Positions 25,492-47,324 of a stretch of 64,000 bases of DNA are shown here, piece by piece. This DNA is from Phorcus lineatus (taxonomy: Eukaryota > Mollusca > Gastropoda > Trochida > Trochidae), in assembly GCA_921293015.1 (NCBI GenBank), contig OV121090.1:21838304-21902303 (forward strand), given 5' to 3'. The translations under genes and the position numbers were made by a program. The notes beneath the pieces are model-generated. The model saw only the letters and a list, made by a program, of their open reading frames with translations, did no database searches and was not told the origin of the DNA. Positions within the stretch are counted from its first letter, which is position 1. Every line of letters begins with the position of its first letter.

Positions 25492-25833
25492 ACTCCTGTC
25501 TATTTCCACCACTGGACTCAGTACCTTATCGTGGTGTGGTGGTTTGCGTACTTCAGAGACCCCGAGAGCTATGCCAGCCGGAGATTATATGCTTCTGGTA
25601 GGGACACCTAAGCTGGACAGGTCGACGGGTAGAAGCCAGACCAAATATGAGTCCTTCTAAAACCTGCTTTCTATCTCTCAATATGCCTTTCTTTCCGTCT
25701 TTTCCCTCATCCTTTCGATCCCTTTCTCCCTAATCTGTCCAATCTCTTTTGGATGCTTGTCATCTACGTGTTTAATAACTGAAATATTGTTCAAAGCACG
25801 TAAAACCCCAACTCACTCACTCCTGTCTATTTC
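25492..25833 (+). mobile_element. Short non-LTR-type retroelement with 15-bp target duplication
   Basis: actcctgtctatttc occurs at 25492-25506 and again at 25819-25833. Between them is a 312-bp insert that starts caccactggactcagtacc, contains cttatcgtggtgtggtggtttgcg and aagctggacaggtcgacggg, and ends attgttcaaagcacgtaaaaccccaactc. Exact flanking repeats are the signature of target-primed insertion. I see no full reading frame, so it is a SINE or a 5'-truncated LINE tail; the family is not certain. Confidence 0.78.
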
Positions 25834-28800
25834 ATACATTCCAGCCATAGAACTTAACGAGGATGACATATCACACGGGCCATAACAAGTGCGTTATTAT
25901 AAGACATGATGTGTAACATTACAATTTCTGTACAAGTGGTATTGTGAAGACCTAATTATAATGACCTTTCCCAAGTTAAATGAATTTGAAGCAGCCCTGA
26001 ACATGCACAATGGGTGGACTCGTACTCCCACTCTGACATTTAATGTTCAAAGTCACGTTTCAGCGAAATCCATTTACATTTTTAGCAATACAAGTAGCTT
26101 GTTAAAACTTGAAAACCATTAGTTTAAATATCTTTCGGGGAGTACGTGTGTTTTACAATAGCTAAGCCGAGATGGTAAGAGCGAGTAGAATGAATACCTT
26201 CACATGTAGCGCTCTCTTGGTTTTATTCCCGTGGGCCAAATCAGTTCGTCACTATTCATTCTTAATCAAAGAGTCTGAACATGCTTGGAGATTTCAACTT
26301 TATCATACGAACACTGAATAGTATTAAAGACTTTCTCTGCCAATTCAATGGGTGACTATTCTACGTTGGCGTGTTATATAATGTCTGGTTTCACACTTGT
26401 AAAATGTCTCTGTAAAACTTTTGAAACTTTACAAATGTGATAACACGATTTAAAGTTTGCGTGGAATTGTTTGGTATGTTTTAAAAATCTGTAAAAATTG
26501 CAACACCATTTTCTTCTTGATGTCTTCCCATGTTCAATAACCAGTTTTATAACAATTGGTTACTACAGGTATATATAGAGTTCATCTGAGAAATGCATCA
26601 CAAATTAACAAGCAGACAGAGTCGGCTATATCTCAAAAGTGGCAAAAGTGTTGAATATATTGAACAGAAGTTAAAAAGCTATATTCTCTCATAAATCTTC
26701 AATAACTCATATTCTTCAATGAAAAATTTCCTAAGAATATAATTGGTAATGCATTTATCATTCAGAAAATGCTTGTTTAAGATCCTTAGTTTCATTATGA
26801 TAAACGTAAAGATTTTAAGGTTCACCCTTGGAAACAGTATAGTGACTTGTTTTTCCAAAGAATTCTGAAGACGTCAAAAACCCAGAGTCACCACTAAACA
26901 TGATCTACACACGAAGTTTTGTAGAGCTATACCATATGGGTTTTTTTTAAAACTAAATAATATGTCGATGGAAACGGCTAAAAGTAAATTAGGAGTAAGC
27001 TCCAAAAGGCATCAATACACATCAAGTTTTTCTATCTAAAAAGTTTCAATGAGCCTTACATCCGGCAAATTCAGCGTATATGAATCCGCTTTCGCTCCTT
27101 CCTGATACCCTGATCTCTTTCGGGCTAAATCCCTCGTATGGAAGGTATTTCTTCGAGGGCAACCAGGAACATAGCATGGGGAAATTGTGCTTCACGTGCA
27201 AACGTTGACATACACAAGTGACCACACCTAATGTTACTGTCTAATTCGCACCGCATTGGTCAACTATTGAGTAGTTTTTGTTCAAATTCAGAACATTCCT
27301 TACTGATACGTTACTAAACTGTAAGTGACAAAGATTAGATCTGCCATTCCTTGTCCTTTTATAATAAAAGTTCTAACAAAATTTTTTTTACAAAATATAA
27401 TGTGATGTAATAAATGAGGTATGAATAGGTTGCAAAATTTTGTATTCATGATGTTTAAAACTAAATTATAAGACCGTTTGTTCTCCAGGTCAAATGCATT
27501 AACAAAATGTCCAGGGTCAGTGCATTAGACAAGATGTCTTAATACAAAATTGATAGAAAATTGATAAAACCATATCATATTCTTTAAATCATGATTGAAA
27601 ATAGGAAACAAAATCTTGTAAAAGAATTATCAGTTAGCAAGTAAGTATATTTCGAATCATGTAATTCATATTCTCAAAATTTTAGATTGCTAGCATGATT
27701 CTTGTTTGAAAAAAAGATAAGAGAATATTTCAGGATGGCTATCCTGTCATGCCAATATTTGAATTAAGGGCGTCAAGAACAAATCTACAAGGTTTAATCG
27801 TCACAGAACAAAAATGTTATTCTGAAAATTTTAGCTTCCTTCGCCAACACCAAAAGTTTTGGTTGTGGTAATTTAACAAAATTTTGCACCCAGCCACGCA
27901 GATATTATTTTGTGTGGGACAATAATTATAATTTCTTGCCTCATGTGCCAATTTGTTTTGGAGAAGAAGACTTTTCAAGATTTTAAGAAAATCCCTGCCA
28001 TGCCCTTATTTGAAGAGGGGTCTGTCCAAAAATTTTTAGGTGCAAGTTATATCCCCACAAAATTTCAGTTTTTTGGGTGCAACAGTTTTGGAGGAGAAGT
28101 CGAAATGTGAAAAGTTTACGGATGATGCCCAATGGAAGTTAAATGCCGGATTCCTGACAATGGATGTCTGACGCCAATATGCTCATCTGCCCTCAGGTCT
28201 GATAAGGTAAAAATTACAAAGAATTTATTAAATGGCAATATTCTTTATTTCAACCAGAAATGAACATTTTGGGTAGATAAAAAAATATTGCTCAAATACA
28301 TAATTTAACAACAAATCCCCCTTTAATACAAGTCTTTGCTTGTTATTAAAATATATAATCATTCAGTTGGTAGCAGTTTATATGCATTCATTAAATACCT
28401 ACTGTGGTTTAAGTTTAAAAATATAACATTAACAAACATATGACTTGACTTGACCCTGATACCAGGTTAATTATAAAAAAAAAATTGGTATAAATATTAA
28501 CATACAAACGATAATTTATTCATGACAACCTATACTGATAATACAGTCATTAGTCAGTGATCAAACAAATAACTTCTCATAAAAAATAGATTTCTAAATA
28601 GAAAGTGGACGGAATGGTGGAATAATTGTAATATGAACCTGAGTTTTATTCATAAGTCATGTTGGTCGCCTTTGCACCCAAGGATCCTACAGTTATAAAA
28701 TCTGGGCAAAGGTACATAAGCTAAAGAAACATTATGATAACAGAGAAAATAAATGGTCCCGTTGGAATAAACTTGAAATACAATGCAGAAGTTTTATATA

Positions 28801-30776
28801 TAAAAAAGATTCTTTTTTATAACGATACAAGACAAAATCTGTAAGAAAACTGAAGTAAAAATAAATTTATCGGGAGGATAATTACATATAATTTTACAGA
28901 ATACATTTTCACACAAAACAATTTTGCTTCTGCTTCTAGCATCCATTTCAGTTTTAGAAAGACAAAGCAACGCTTACTGATAGATAGATAGTTAGATAAA
29001 CCTTTTTCTTAAATTGTCCTTTAAACAGCTTTTTCACAGTTTAGAAAGACAGACCAAGCACAAAATGAATCTCAAAACCTGTAATGATTGTAATGTACAT
29101 CATCTGAGCGAACGAATAATTTTCAGTCCTTTTCTTGCAAAATCATCCATATAGTTAAAAACTTGATCAGTCCCTGTTATGAAATGTAGTACTAAACTTA
29201 AAAATAAATGTTTTTTTAAAAACAAGCCAAATGGATGACTTGTCACTTTTACAACACCTCTTAAATTAGCGGCCAGTCGAGTTTGGTGGCAAGATTTTAA
29301 AATATTTAAAAATTTTAATGAAAATATATGCCGGCTTTCAGTCCACGAATGTAAAAAAGTGTATTTAACTAGATTTACAACAAAATGAAGTTAACATATG
29401 ACTTTTGTTAGAATATCTACAAATGTACAATTATTAATGATAAACTCACCAGCAAAGGCTTGTCATGGCAACGAAAGGCCTTCAACACTCACAGCATAAA
29501 TGAATGCTTTCATTATTCAATCTTTCAAATAAGCATGTTGTCATTTGTCAAATTTCAAATCTTCAACCAACAAAAATATCATCCCATTCTTTGGTGGTAT
29601 ATAGAGTAAATGGAATGGAAACACAAAAAATACTAGAAAGGACTCTTCAACACTGAAATCTTTTCTCTCATGCCAGGGATTAAATTGGCAATGAATCTTT
29701 TCATCTCACCAACTCTCACATTAATAAAAGTTTATAAAAATTGCCTTTACTAACAAGCTTAATGTCAGACAAGGCAACAACAATGTATCTTAAATATTAT
29801 AAGCTTAAAATATCTTGTGACTGGCTTTGACAATAATCATATTGCTTTCTTTGTAAAACAATTGCCATATAAGCTACATTAAGGAATTGTCATTGCAAAA
29901 CTATTGTATTTGTACATAACATATAAACGGCAGTGAACATATCATCTCTCTTTCTCTATATATCATGCCTACCATATTCTACAATATTATCAGTAAATAA
30001 CACTGCTAATGGCTGAAATATTGCTAAAGTAGCGCAATAAGATTATCTTTATCTAATAAAACTTCATGTTTGATAATATACACTGGAAATAAAATAGGAA
30101 GGATTTTTGTAAATTTTCAAATTATGAATAATGATATTGATAAATTAGCATATTGATAAAATACCAATCATAAACACACAAATATTCCTAACTTACTTTG
30201 TCAAGTATATACATATTAATAAAATTAAATGTTTAATTTTGGAAGCTCTTAAAAATCAAGTGCAATTTCATTTTTGGTAAATGGATGTAGGCAATACTTT
30301 TCTTTCTTACATGCTCAACTGGCCCGTTTTGTAAAGAGAAATAATTCAGTGACAGGTTTCCAACTTTTAACATGTCTCTGCTATTTTCACTTTGGGAGTT
30401 TACACAACTTTCAGTAAAATTATGTTTTTTGATTATATTTTCCCGCGATTTTAAAAGGAAACTGTTAATTCTGTATCCTGCAATATATTGGATACATCCA
30501 GAAGAGTGTACTGGTACGTAATTTCTTGTTTACGTATTGCGATATACCGATATACCAATAGTACCGCGGACCCTTAATAGAAAGCACCTCAATGGTTTAT
30601 CCATCCTGTAACACCATAGCTCCTACAAAACGCTGATATCTTTCAAGGAAAATGCCTCATATCGCTATACATATAACCAGCCAATTAAATGACTCACATC
30701 CAGCAATAGCTGAACTTCTCAGAACGAAATTGCATGGGTCCAAGAGTTTTTACTTTAAACTTCTCGAAAACATCAT

Positions 30777-30782
30777 TTTATT
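30777..30782 (-). promoter_or_regulatory. Polyadenylation signal of TTLL9
   Basis: TTTATT on the plus strand (AATAAA on the gene strand) lies about 200 bp after the TTLL9 stop codon at 30981-30983 and is the nearest good match. Confidence 0.5.
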
Positions 30783-30980
30783 GAATAAATCACATGCAAT
30801 ATAGCCATAAATAACTAGGCGTCAGCGATACAAGTCATTTTTCTGGATAGATATCATTGTATTGAAGGAGCTGTGCTGGAATGTAGCAAGATCTCCTTAA
30901 CCATCTTAAGTATTGATAGAAAAAGTCCACAACAACCAATGGCATCTGAGATTATTTCATCCGAAAAGTTTTCAGTGCCG

Positions 30981-41575
<10,595 letters not shown>

Positions 41576-42390
41576 TTTGGCAAGTTAGTGATTTCAGACA
41601 CTTGAAAAATCAACATAAGTTAAAATTTCGATAAAATATGTATGAAGTTTACAATTTCGTCAAGTGAAATTTGGTTGGAAAATTCATATCCTTCCATTTC
41701 ATTGCGTGATAAAAACAAATCTAGCCTTCATTCGTGCAAATTTTAAACAATCTTTTAGATAATTTAATAATCTTTTGTCATAAGGATAGTAGGTTACTGA
41801 AATGAAAAAAAGATAGTTTACAAATGTGCCAAAATATGAAGAACTATCATTTTAACATCGTTGCCACTCATGTGCATTTTTGTTTATGCCGGAAACAGCC
41901 TATTTCCTATTTTGCGGTAATGAAATAGATACATAATAAATTCCTACATGCCGTTATTTACATCCTCATTACAAAAATGATTCAGAAAAATATTATTACC
42001 GGTAATTATGTTTTTTCTTCCATTGTGGTATATTAAAAAGATTAGAGGCATGTCGCAAAATAACCGCAAACCCGTTTTCCGGTTATTTCCGGTACCTACA
42101 CGGCTTATCAAGTTAGATAAAAGTGTTGAGAAGTAGCGGCTCATTTCATAACTTCATGTACTTTCGTAAATGCAAATCACTGGAGGAAACTTTGTTTGAC
42201 ATCGCAAAATCATCCAAAGAGTGCGAGTAAGGCGCGGAAAGTGATAGGCCTACAGTGAGTGACATATCAAAGCTGGGGTTATCAGCAGTCTGTGTCAAAG
42301 TTTATGTAAACATATAGGCTAGCTAATATCTAAGGCGTGACCTTCGACAACTGCAAGGTGCAAGCCCCCTGAACAGCCACTTTTACCGTC
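41576..42390. promoter_or_regulatory. Divergent promoter region between TTLL9 and ACADS
   Basis: The two start codons are 815 bp apart and face away from each other, so both promoters must lie here unless distant 5' exons exist. ETS-type cores (CCGGAA or TTCCGG) occur at about 41889-41894, 42077-42082 and 42087-42092. No TATA box at a convincing distance was identified. Which motif serves which gene is unknown. Confidence 0.5.
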
Positions 42391-43638
42391 ATGTCACGTT
42401 TATTGTGTTCAACTCCAAAGTTAATATTGAAAGGTGCTTCCACAAATTTGATAAAATCAACAGTTCCAAATCTTCGTTATGCAAGTGGCTTGATAAATCT
42501 TCCAGAAACACATGTTCTTCTGCAGAAAACATGTCGAGACTTTGCAGATAATGAACTTGTTCCCATTGCTGGGAAATTAGACAAAGAGCATTCCTTTCCT
42601 CAAAAGCAGATTGAACAGATGGGGCAACTTGGGCTGATGTGTGTTGATGTGAGTGAAGAGGATGGGGGCACAGGACTGGATTACCTTGCCTATGCAATTG
42701 CTATTGAGGAAATTAGTCGAGGCTGTGCCAGCTCAGGAGTCATTATGAGTGTTAACAATTCACTGTACCTAGGTCCTATCCAGAAATATGCCACCAAAGC
42801 CCAAAAAGATGTCTTTATGACACCGTTTTTATCTGGAGCACGACTTGGATGTTTCGCACTTAGTGAACCAGGAAATGGCAGTGATGCTGGGGCAGCCTCT
42901 ACCACTGCCAAGCTTGATGGGGATTCTTGGGTGCTCAACGGAACTAAGTCTTGGATAACCAACGGTTACGAAGCTCAAGCAACTGTGGTATTTGCGACGA
43001 CAGATAAATCAGCGAAGCACAAGGGTATAAGCGCATTTCTCGTACCTAAACCAACTGATGGTCTATCACTTGGTAAGAAAGAAGACAAACTTGGCATTCG
43101 TGCTTCTTCAACCTGCAACCTTATATTTGAAGACTGTCGTATACCAAAAGAAAACATTCTTGGAGAACCTGGATTTGGATTCAAAATTGCCATGCAAACA
43201 CTTGATGCAGGGAGAATAGGCATAGCCGCTCAAGCCCTTGGAATAGGTCAGGCTGCCTTGGAGTGTGCTATTGAGTATTCCACCAAGAGAGTGGCCTTCG
43301 GTCAACCAATAGCCAAGCTTCAGGCTATTCAGATGAAGATAGCAGACATGCAGGTGCAGCTTGAGAGTGCAAGACTTCTCACCTGGAAGGCTGCCATGCT
43401 CAAAGATGCCGGCCGACCATTTTCTATGGAGGCAGCTATGGCCAAACTTGCAGCTTCAGAGGCTGCTACTTTTGTTTCACATCAGTGCATCCAAGTGCTT
43501 GGAGGAATGGGTTATGTGACAGATATGCCAGCTGAGCGCCACTACCGAGATGCCAGAATAACAGAAATATATGAGGGAACAAGTGAAATACAAAGACTCG
43601 TCATTGCAGCAAATGTCCTTAAGCAGTTTGGAGCTTAG
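42391..43638 (+). CDS. ACADS: Short-chain acyl-CoA dehydrogenase, mitochondrial
   Basis: A single uninterrupted frame codes for 415 residues, close to the 412 of the human enzyme. It catalyses the first, FAD-dependent dehydrogenation of short-chain acyl-CoAs in mitochondrial beta-oxidation and passes electrons to ETF. The first about 30 residues are basic and hydroxylated without acids, as in a matrix targeting peptide. The N-terminal helical domain is followed by the FAD-contact signature LSEPGNGSD (157-165) and the C-terminal signature [18 protein letters not shown] carries the catalytic base, Glu395, in the short-chain position. The isovaleryl and medium-chain enzymes place the base or wording differently, so ACADS is preferred. 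The start is the first ATG in good context and fits the presequence. Absence of introns beside intron-rich neighbours is unusual. TTLL9 is divergent upstream and ECI2 converges downstream. Confidence 0.95.
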   Translation: MSRLLCSTPKLILKGASTNLIKSTVPNLRYASGLINLPETHVLLQKTCRDFADNELVPIAGKLDKEHSFPQKQIEQMGQLGLMCVDVSEEDGGTGLDYLAYAIAIEEISRGCASSGVIMSVNNSLYLGPIQKYATKAQKDVFMTPFLSGARLGCFALSEPGNGSDAGAASTTAKLDGDSWVLNGTKSWITNGYEAQATVVFATTDKSAKHKGISAFLVPKPTDGLSLGKKEDKLGIRASSTCNLIFEDCRIPKENILGEPGFGFKIAMQTLDAGRIGIAAQALGIGQAALECAIEYSTKRVAFGQPIAKLQAIQMKIADMQVQLESARLLTWKAAMLKDAGRPFSMEAAMAKLAASEAATFVSHQCIQVLGGMGYVTDMPAERHYRDARITEIYEGTSEIQRLVIAANVLKQFGA

Positions 43639-43720
43639 ACTTGTTCCATTTCAACCAAATATTTGTTTTGTTCAAGAAATGTATGCAAATTATATCAGGT
43701 ATACTACTTTGAAAAAGAGT

Positions 43721-43726
43721 AATAAA
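43721..43726 (+). promoter_or_regulatory. Polyadenylation signal of ACADS
   Basis: AATAAA 83 bp after the stop codon. Confidence 0.7.
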
Positions 43727-44629
43727 TGTTGATAACTATTTATTTTAATAGAAATCTCATTGTTATGTCCCTGGAAAGGGAGCATGTATAAAGTGCCTAA
43801 AAGAAATTGAAGCCATAAGAGTTAAAAGGCTGCAACAGGGTCAAATGTCTCCAAAAAGGAACCAAGTCATATATCCAGTCTATCACGGATGACATCTATA
43901 GGGTGTATTATGTTATGTGTGTTTTATTTTGATGATATTTACTTTCATGTTTGAAATAAAATGAATACAAAGAAATTAAGTACTTAATTAATATACATTT
44001 CATGCAAGTACGTGTACTTGAGCAAAGACCAGCCAGGGCTTAAATTGACCATGGTTCAAGCTTTAACATTTAACAGTGGTTGTCTGTACTTTGGAAACTT
44101 TGACTGAAAGCTGACTGTATAAACTGCTATTAATCGCATTCTGGTCCGTTGACGTCAAAATTTAATTGGTATAACAACTGCAAATTCTGCAAAACTATAT
44201 ATACTTTTCCTTTGGAATATGTTATGTTTACATGTTTTGTTGGATTATGATTATTTGTTAGTACAATTGTTTAACTTTTGTAGAGGTAGAAATAATCACT
44301 GTTAATAGATTCTAGGAAGAGATTTGAAAAAATGATTTTAGTTTAAATATTTAAAAAATAACAAGGACTCTTGGGTAATGAAGGAATTGCAAAACTGTCT
44401 CATGAAAACTTTATTCATAAACGTTTTCTGTCTAGGACTTATTCTCCTCAATCTGTCTGCAGCCATTCATATCATATGTTATGGAACCAGTTTAGTGCAG
44501 ACAAAATCTAGTCATAAGCGGACCAATCACATCATTGCATTTCAAAGAAGAATAGTGGCAATCAAGTGTAACAAATGCTTTATGGGAGTTACCTGCCCCT
44601 AGCTTTTGACACAGAACAGTTTTGCTGGA

Positions 44630-44935
44630 GTTTACATAAGAACATGTTCTGACACCCAACAGTTTTGTGTTTACATAAGAACATGTTCTGACACCCAACA
44701 GTTTTGTGTTTACATAAGAACATGTTCTGACACCCAACAGTTTTGCTGGAGTTTACATAAGAACATGTTCTGACACCCAACAGTTTTGCTGGAGTTTACA
44801 TAAGAACATGTTCTGACACCCAACAGCTTTGCGTTTACATAAGAACATGTTCTGACACCCAACAGTTTTGTGTTTACATAAGAACATGTTCTGACACCCA
44901 ACAGTTTTGCGTTTACATAAGAACATGTTCTATGT
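44630..44935. repeat. Eight-copy minisatellite centred on AGAACATGTTCT
   Basis: The unit is 39-43 bp and runs gtttacataagaacatgttc, then tgacacccaacagttttg, with an optional ctgga insertion that gives the two length classes. Eight units each keep the perfect 12-bp palindrome AGAACATGTTCT, at about 44639, 44679, 44718, 44760, 44803, 44842, 44881 and 44920. GAACATGTTC within it fits the p53 half-site RRRCWWGYYY exactly. The cysteine-rich repeat frames on the minus strand are translation artefacts of the array. Confidence 0.9.
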
Positions 44936-45239
44936 GTGTCTGCAATCTTGGCTTCCTTTGCTTTTGAATTTCAGTGAAATAGTTCATTTCTAAATTAAAT
45001 ATCGTCTCTCATGAGTGTCTTGAGTCATTGTAACAGGAAAGGGAAACTGGAAAATCAGTTAAATCTCAATAATGATTTCCAAATTTTTTTTATTGAAACA
45101 GTGTGAAAGGAGAGCAATGTGTATTTTGTTTCATCATAATGCTAAGTTATGAAAACACATGTTTTTTCAAGTGACACAGTTTATGTTTCATTATTTTATA
45201 TGTGGCTTGATAATAGAGAAAAAAAAACCTGTATGTCCT

Positions 45240-45590
45240 GATTTAAGTTCAAATTGCCTTCCTAAACTTACATCTTAATCTCTAAGATGCCAAAATTATT
45301 ATATTTCATTGCTTTCAATGATAAATGAAATGTATGGCCGTACAAATGTAAGTAAGTCAAAATTCTGCATCAAATAAATTTACTACTTAATTATCTAAAT
45401 GATAATGTATTATTTATGACCTATTAAACACTACCAATTTATAATTGTCTTTTTGCCTGCTGTAAATAAGTTTCCATAATTACGTTTGAGTCACTGGCGT
45501 GTGCCATTTTCTATATTTTAAATCACAAATCAGGACTTTAACTCGTTTATTATCACTATACTGAACTGTTAGATGCTGTTTTTAATTATT
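45240..45590. repeat. Interspersed repeat, copy 1
   Basis: Shares ordered segments (ttaagttcaaattgc, gtttccataattacg, gagtcactggcgtg, atcacaaatc.ggacttt) with 58035-58380. No terminal structure or frame was recognised, so the class is unknown. Confidence 0.5.
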
Positions 45591-47209
45591 TAATGATTCA
45601 AATTAATGAAGCTTTAGTCCTTAACCAACCCTTCAGTATCGGAATCACCGGAGTATTTAGGATACTTATGCTGATCTGAACATTTTATGCAAAATATTGA
45701 ACTTATTGGTGTGTAATAATGTCCAATTCAAATGATAATTTCAAAAAGGAATCAACTCGGACAAAAAATTCACTGGCTAAATGAATATTCAATGTTTTAT
45801 GCAAAAGATTTATCTGAATGCCGTGTACATATATCACATTCACATGAAACTATAATGAAAGTTCTAACATTTTGTATGAAGAAGAGACTTTTTAAAAAAT
45901 AAATGAACACAGACAAAAGTAGGGATTTCATATTAAATATTTGGTCTGCAAGTACTCAGCAGACTTCCTTTTTGGAATGAATCGAATTGGGGACTTTTTT
46001 GTAATAAATAGAAATTATATTGTGTCAGCTTGAACGATGAAAAAAAAACCCTTTATATCTCACATTTTTGTTTGTGAAGTGGTTCTTAAAAAACTTTGGT
46101 ACGCATGATGATTGTTTAACATCCTCAATCTTATTGTGCTCGGTGTAAAGTTTATAACAGAATTGTTACTTGTGTTTCCATGGAACCGGCCAAAAATAAA
46201 ATTCAGAAGGGGTTGAAAACCCCAACAGGCACATGTATGATAATTGTTAAAGATACCAATTCCAAATGTCATCAAAGAAGGCCTTATGGAATTTTTAGTT
46301 CTGGTCCTAAATTCTAAAATAAATGTCCATGTAAATGGCCCCAAAACTTGCACCACTACACATGAATTCCATAAACCAATTGCAAGTTTCTATTAGCTAA
46401 GCCTTTTCTTGAAATAAAGCACAAACAGGAACTTTCGATAACAGTACTGATAACCATTGGACATTGAGCTACAGGCCGATTACAAGATAATGTAATACCC
46501 ACAACAGCTCTCTACATTTCTACACATACTGGTAAGGTAACATTTCTCCAAATCCATATGGTAAACCATAATCTTCAGGATAAGAGGGACATTTATCAGT
46601 GAACACGCAAGTAATAAAAAAACTTTAACATCAAGCCACTAATGCAGAATTAACTAAGGGATTGATTGATGATAGCACATATGACGTCTCGAATGTAGTT
46701 TCGACAAAACATGACCAGGTGAAGGATAGAAGTTGTTCTGAATCAATGGGCTGAAGTGAAACCCACGGCAGCAAGCTGGTAACCTTTAGGATGGTGTGAT
46801 ATTATCAATTTAGCAAAGACAAAGTAACCATAGCTGATGATAACGTAATTTTATTTGGAAAATTGCAGCCTCTGTAATAACATTTCATCACATGTTTTAT
46901 ATAAACAAATGTCCATCCTTTCACACACAACAATTTTGCATAAGTACATAAGCAGCATGTGATTGAAGATTCTGTACAGGACTTCTTATAATGGAAATTG
47001 AAATTTTAGAATTCATAAAAATCCTTGGTGCAGTAGAACAATGCATTATTTACACTGAAATCAATCACATTGATATATAGAGAAGAGCTCTTAATTACAT
47101 AAAGTGCTTAGATTGGTAAGTGTAACTGCACAAGTATGATACAAAATTCAAATAATAAACTCCTTCATCCAAAACTTGTATTTTCTAATATCATATCCAT
47201 TAAAATGAA

Positions 47210-47215
47210 TTTATT
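47210..47215 (-). promoter_or_regulatory. Polyadenylation signal of ECI2
   Basis: AATAAA on the gene strand, about 110 bp after the ECI2 stop codon. Confidence 0.55.
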
Positions 47216-47324
47216 TATATTTCCAATTGGGGTTGTTTTTTTAACATTTTCAGTTAAGTACGAATAAAAAACTAACAAAATATTTCATCCACTGCTTAGA
47301 GTACACAGATGAGGTATGATTGTT

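Larger units (their letters stand above)
22603..30776. other. Gene-free interval with foldback elements
   Basis: I see no coding exon in these 8.2 kb. Recognisable content is an interspersed repeat at about 22965-23330 (starting tatacggggtatatagg), nested foldback elements at 23412-24226, a MITE at 24458-24939, a retroelement with target duplication at 25492-25833 and a low-copy repeat at about 28085-28200 also seen near 32335-32430. From about 28210 to 30776 the sequence is plain AT-rich DNA. Confidence 0.65.
43727..47209. other. Convergent intergenic region between ACADS and ECI2
   Basis: No exon is recognisable. It holds the palindrome array at 44630-44935 and one copy (about 45240-45590) of a repeat also present at 58035-58380. 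The rest is AT-rich unique-looking sequence. Confidence 0.65.

Noticed and set aside
26165..26240. tRNA-like segment (gatggtaagagcg...ttattcccgtgg)
   Set aside because: Only a weak resemblance to A and B boxes; could be a very old SINE head, but not supportable.
41870..41900. RFX X-box for the ciliary gene TTLL9 in the divergent promoter
   Set aside because: The sequence gtttatgccggaaac only loosely resembles the X-box consensus; one half-site does not match.
42389..43305. Antisense frames across ACADS
   Set aside because: Mirror frames of a strongly conserved sense protein; no independent support.
44492..44901. Three overlapping minus-strand frames with repeated CSYVN and CQNMFLC motifs
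   Set aside because: All frames of the tandem array stay open because the unit lacks stops; no start context, no conserved domain.
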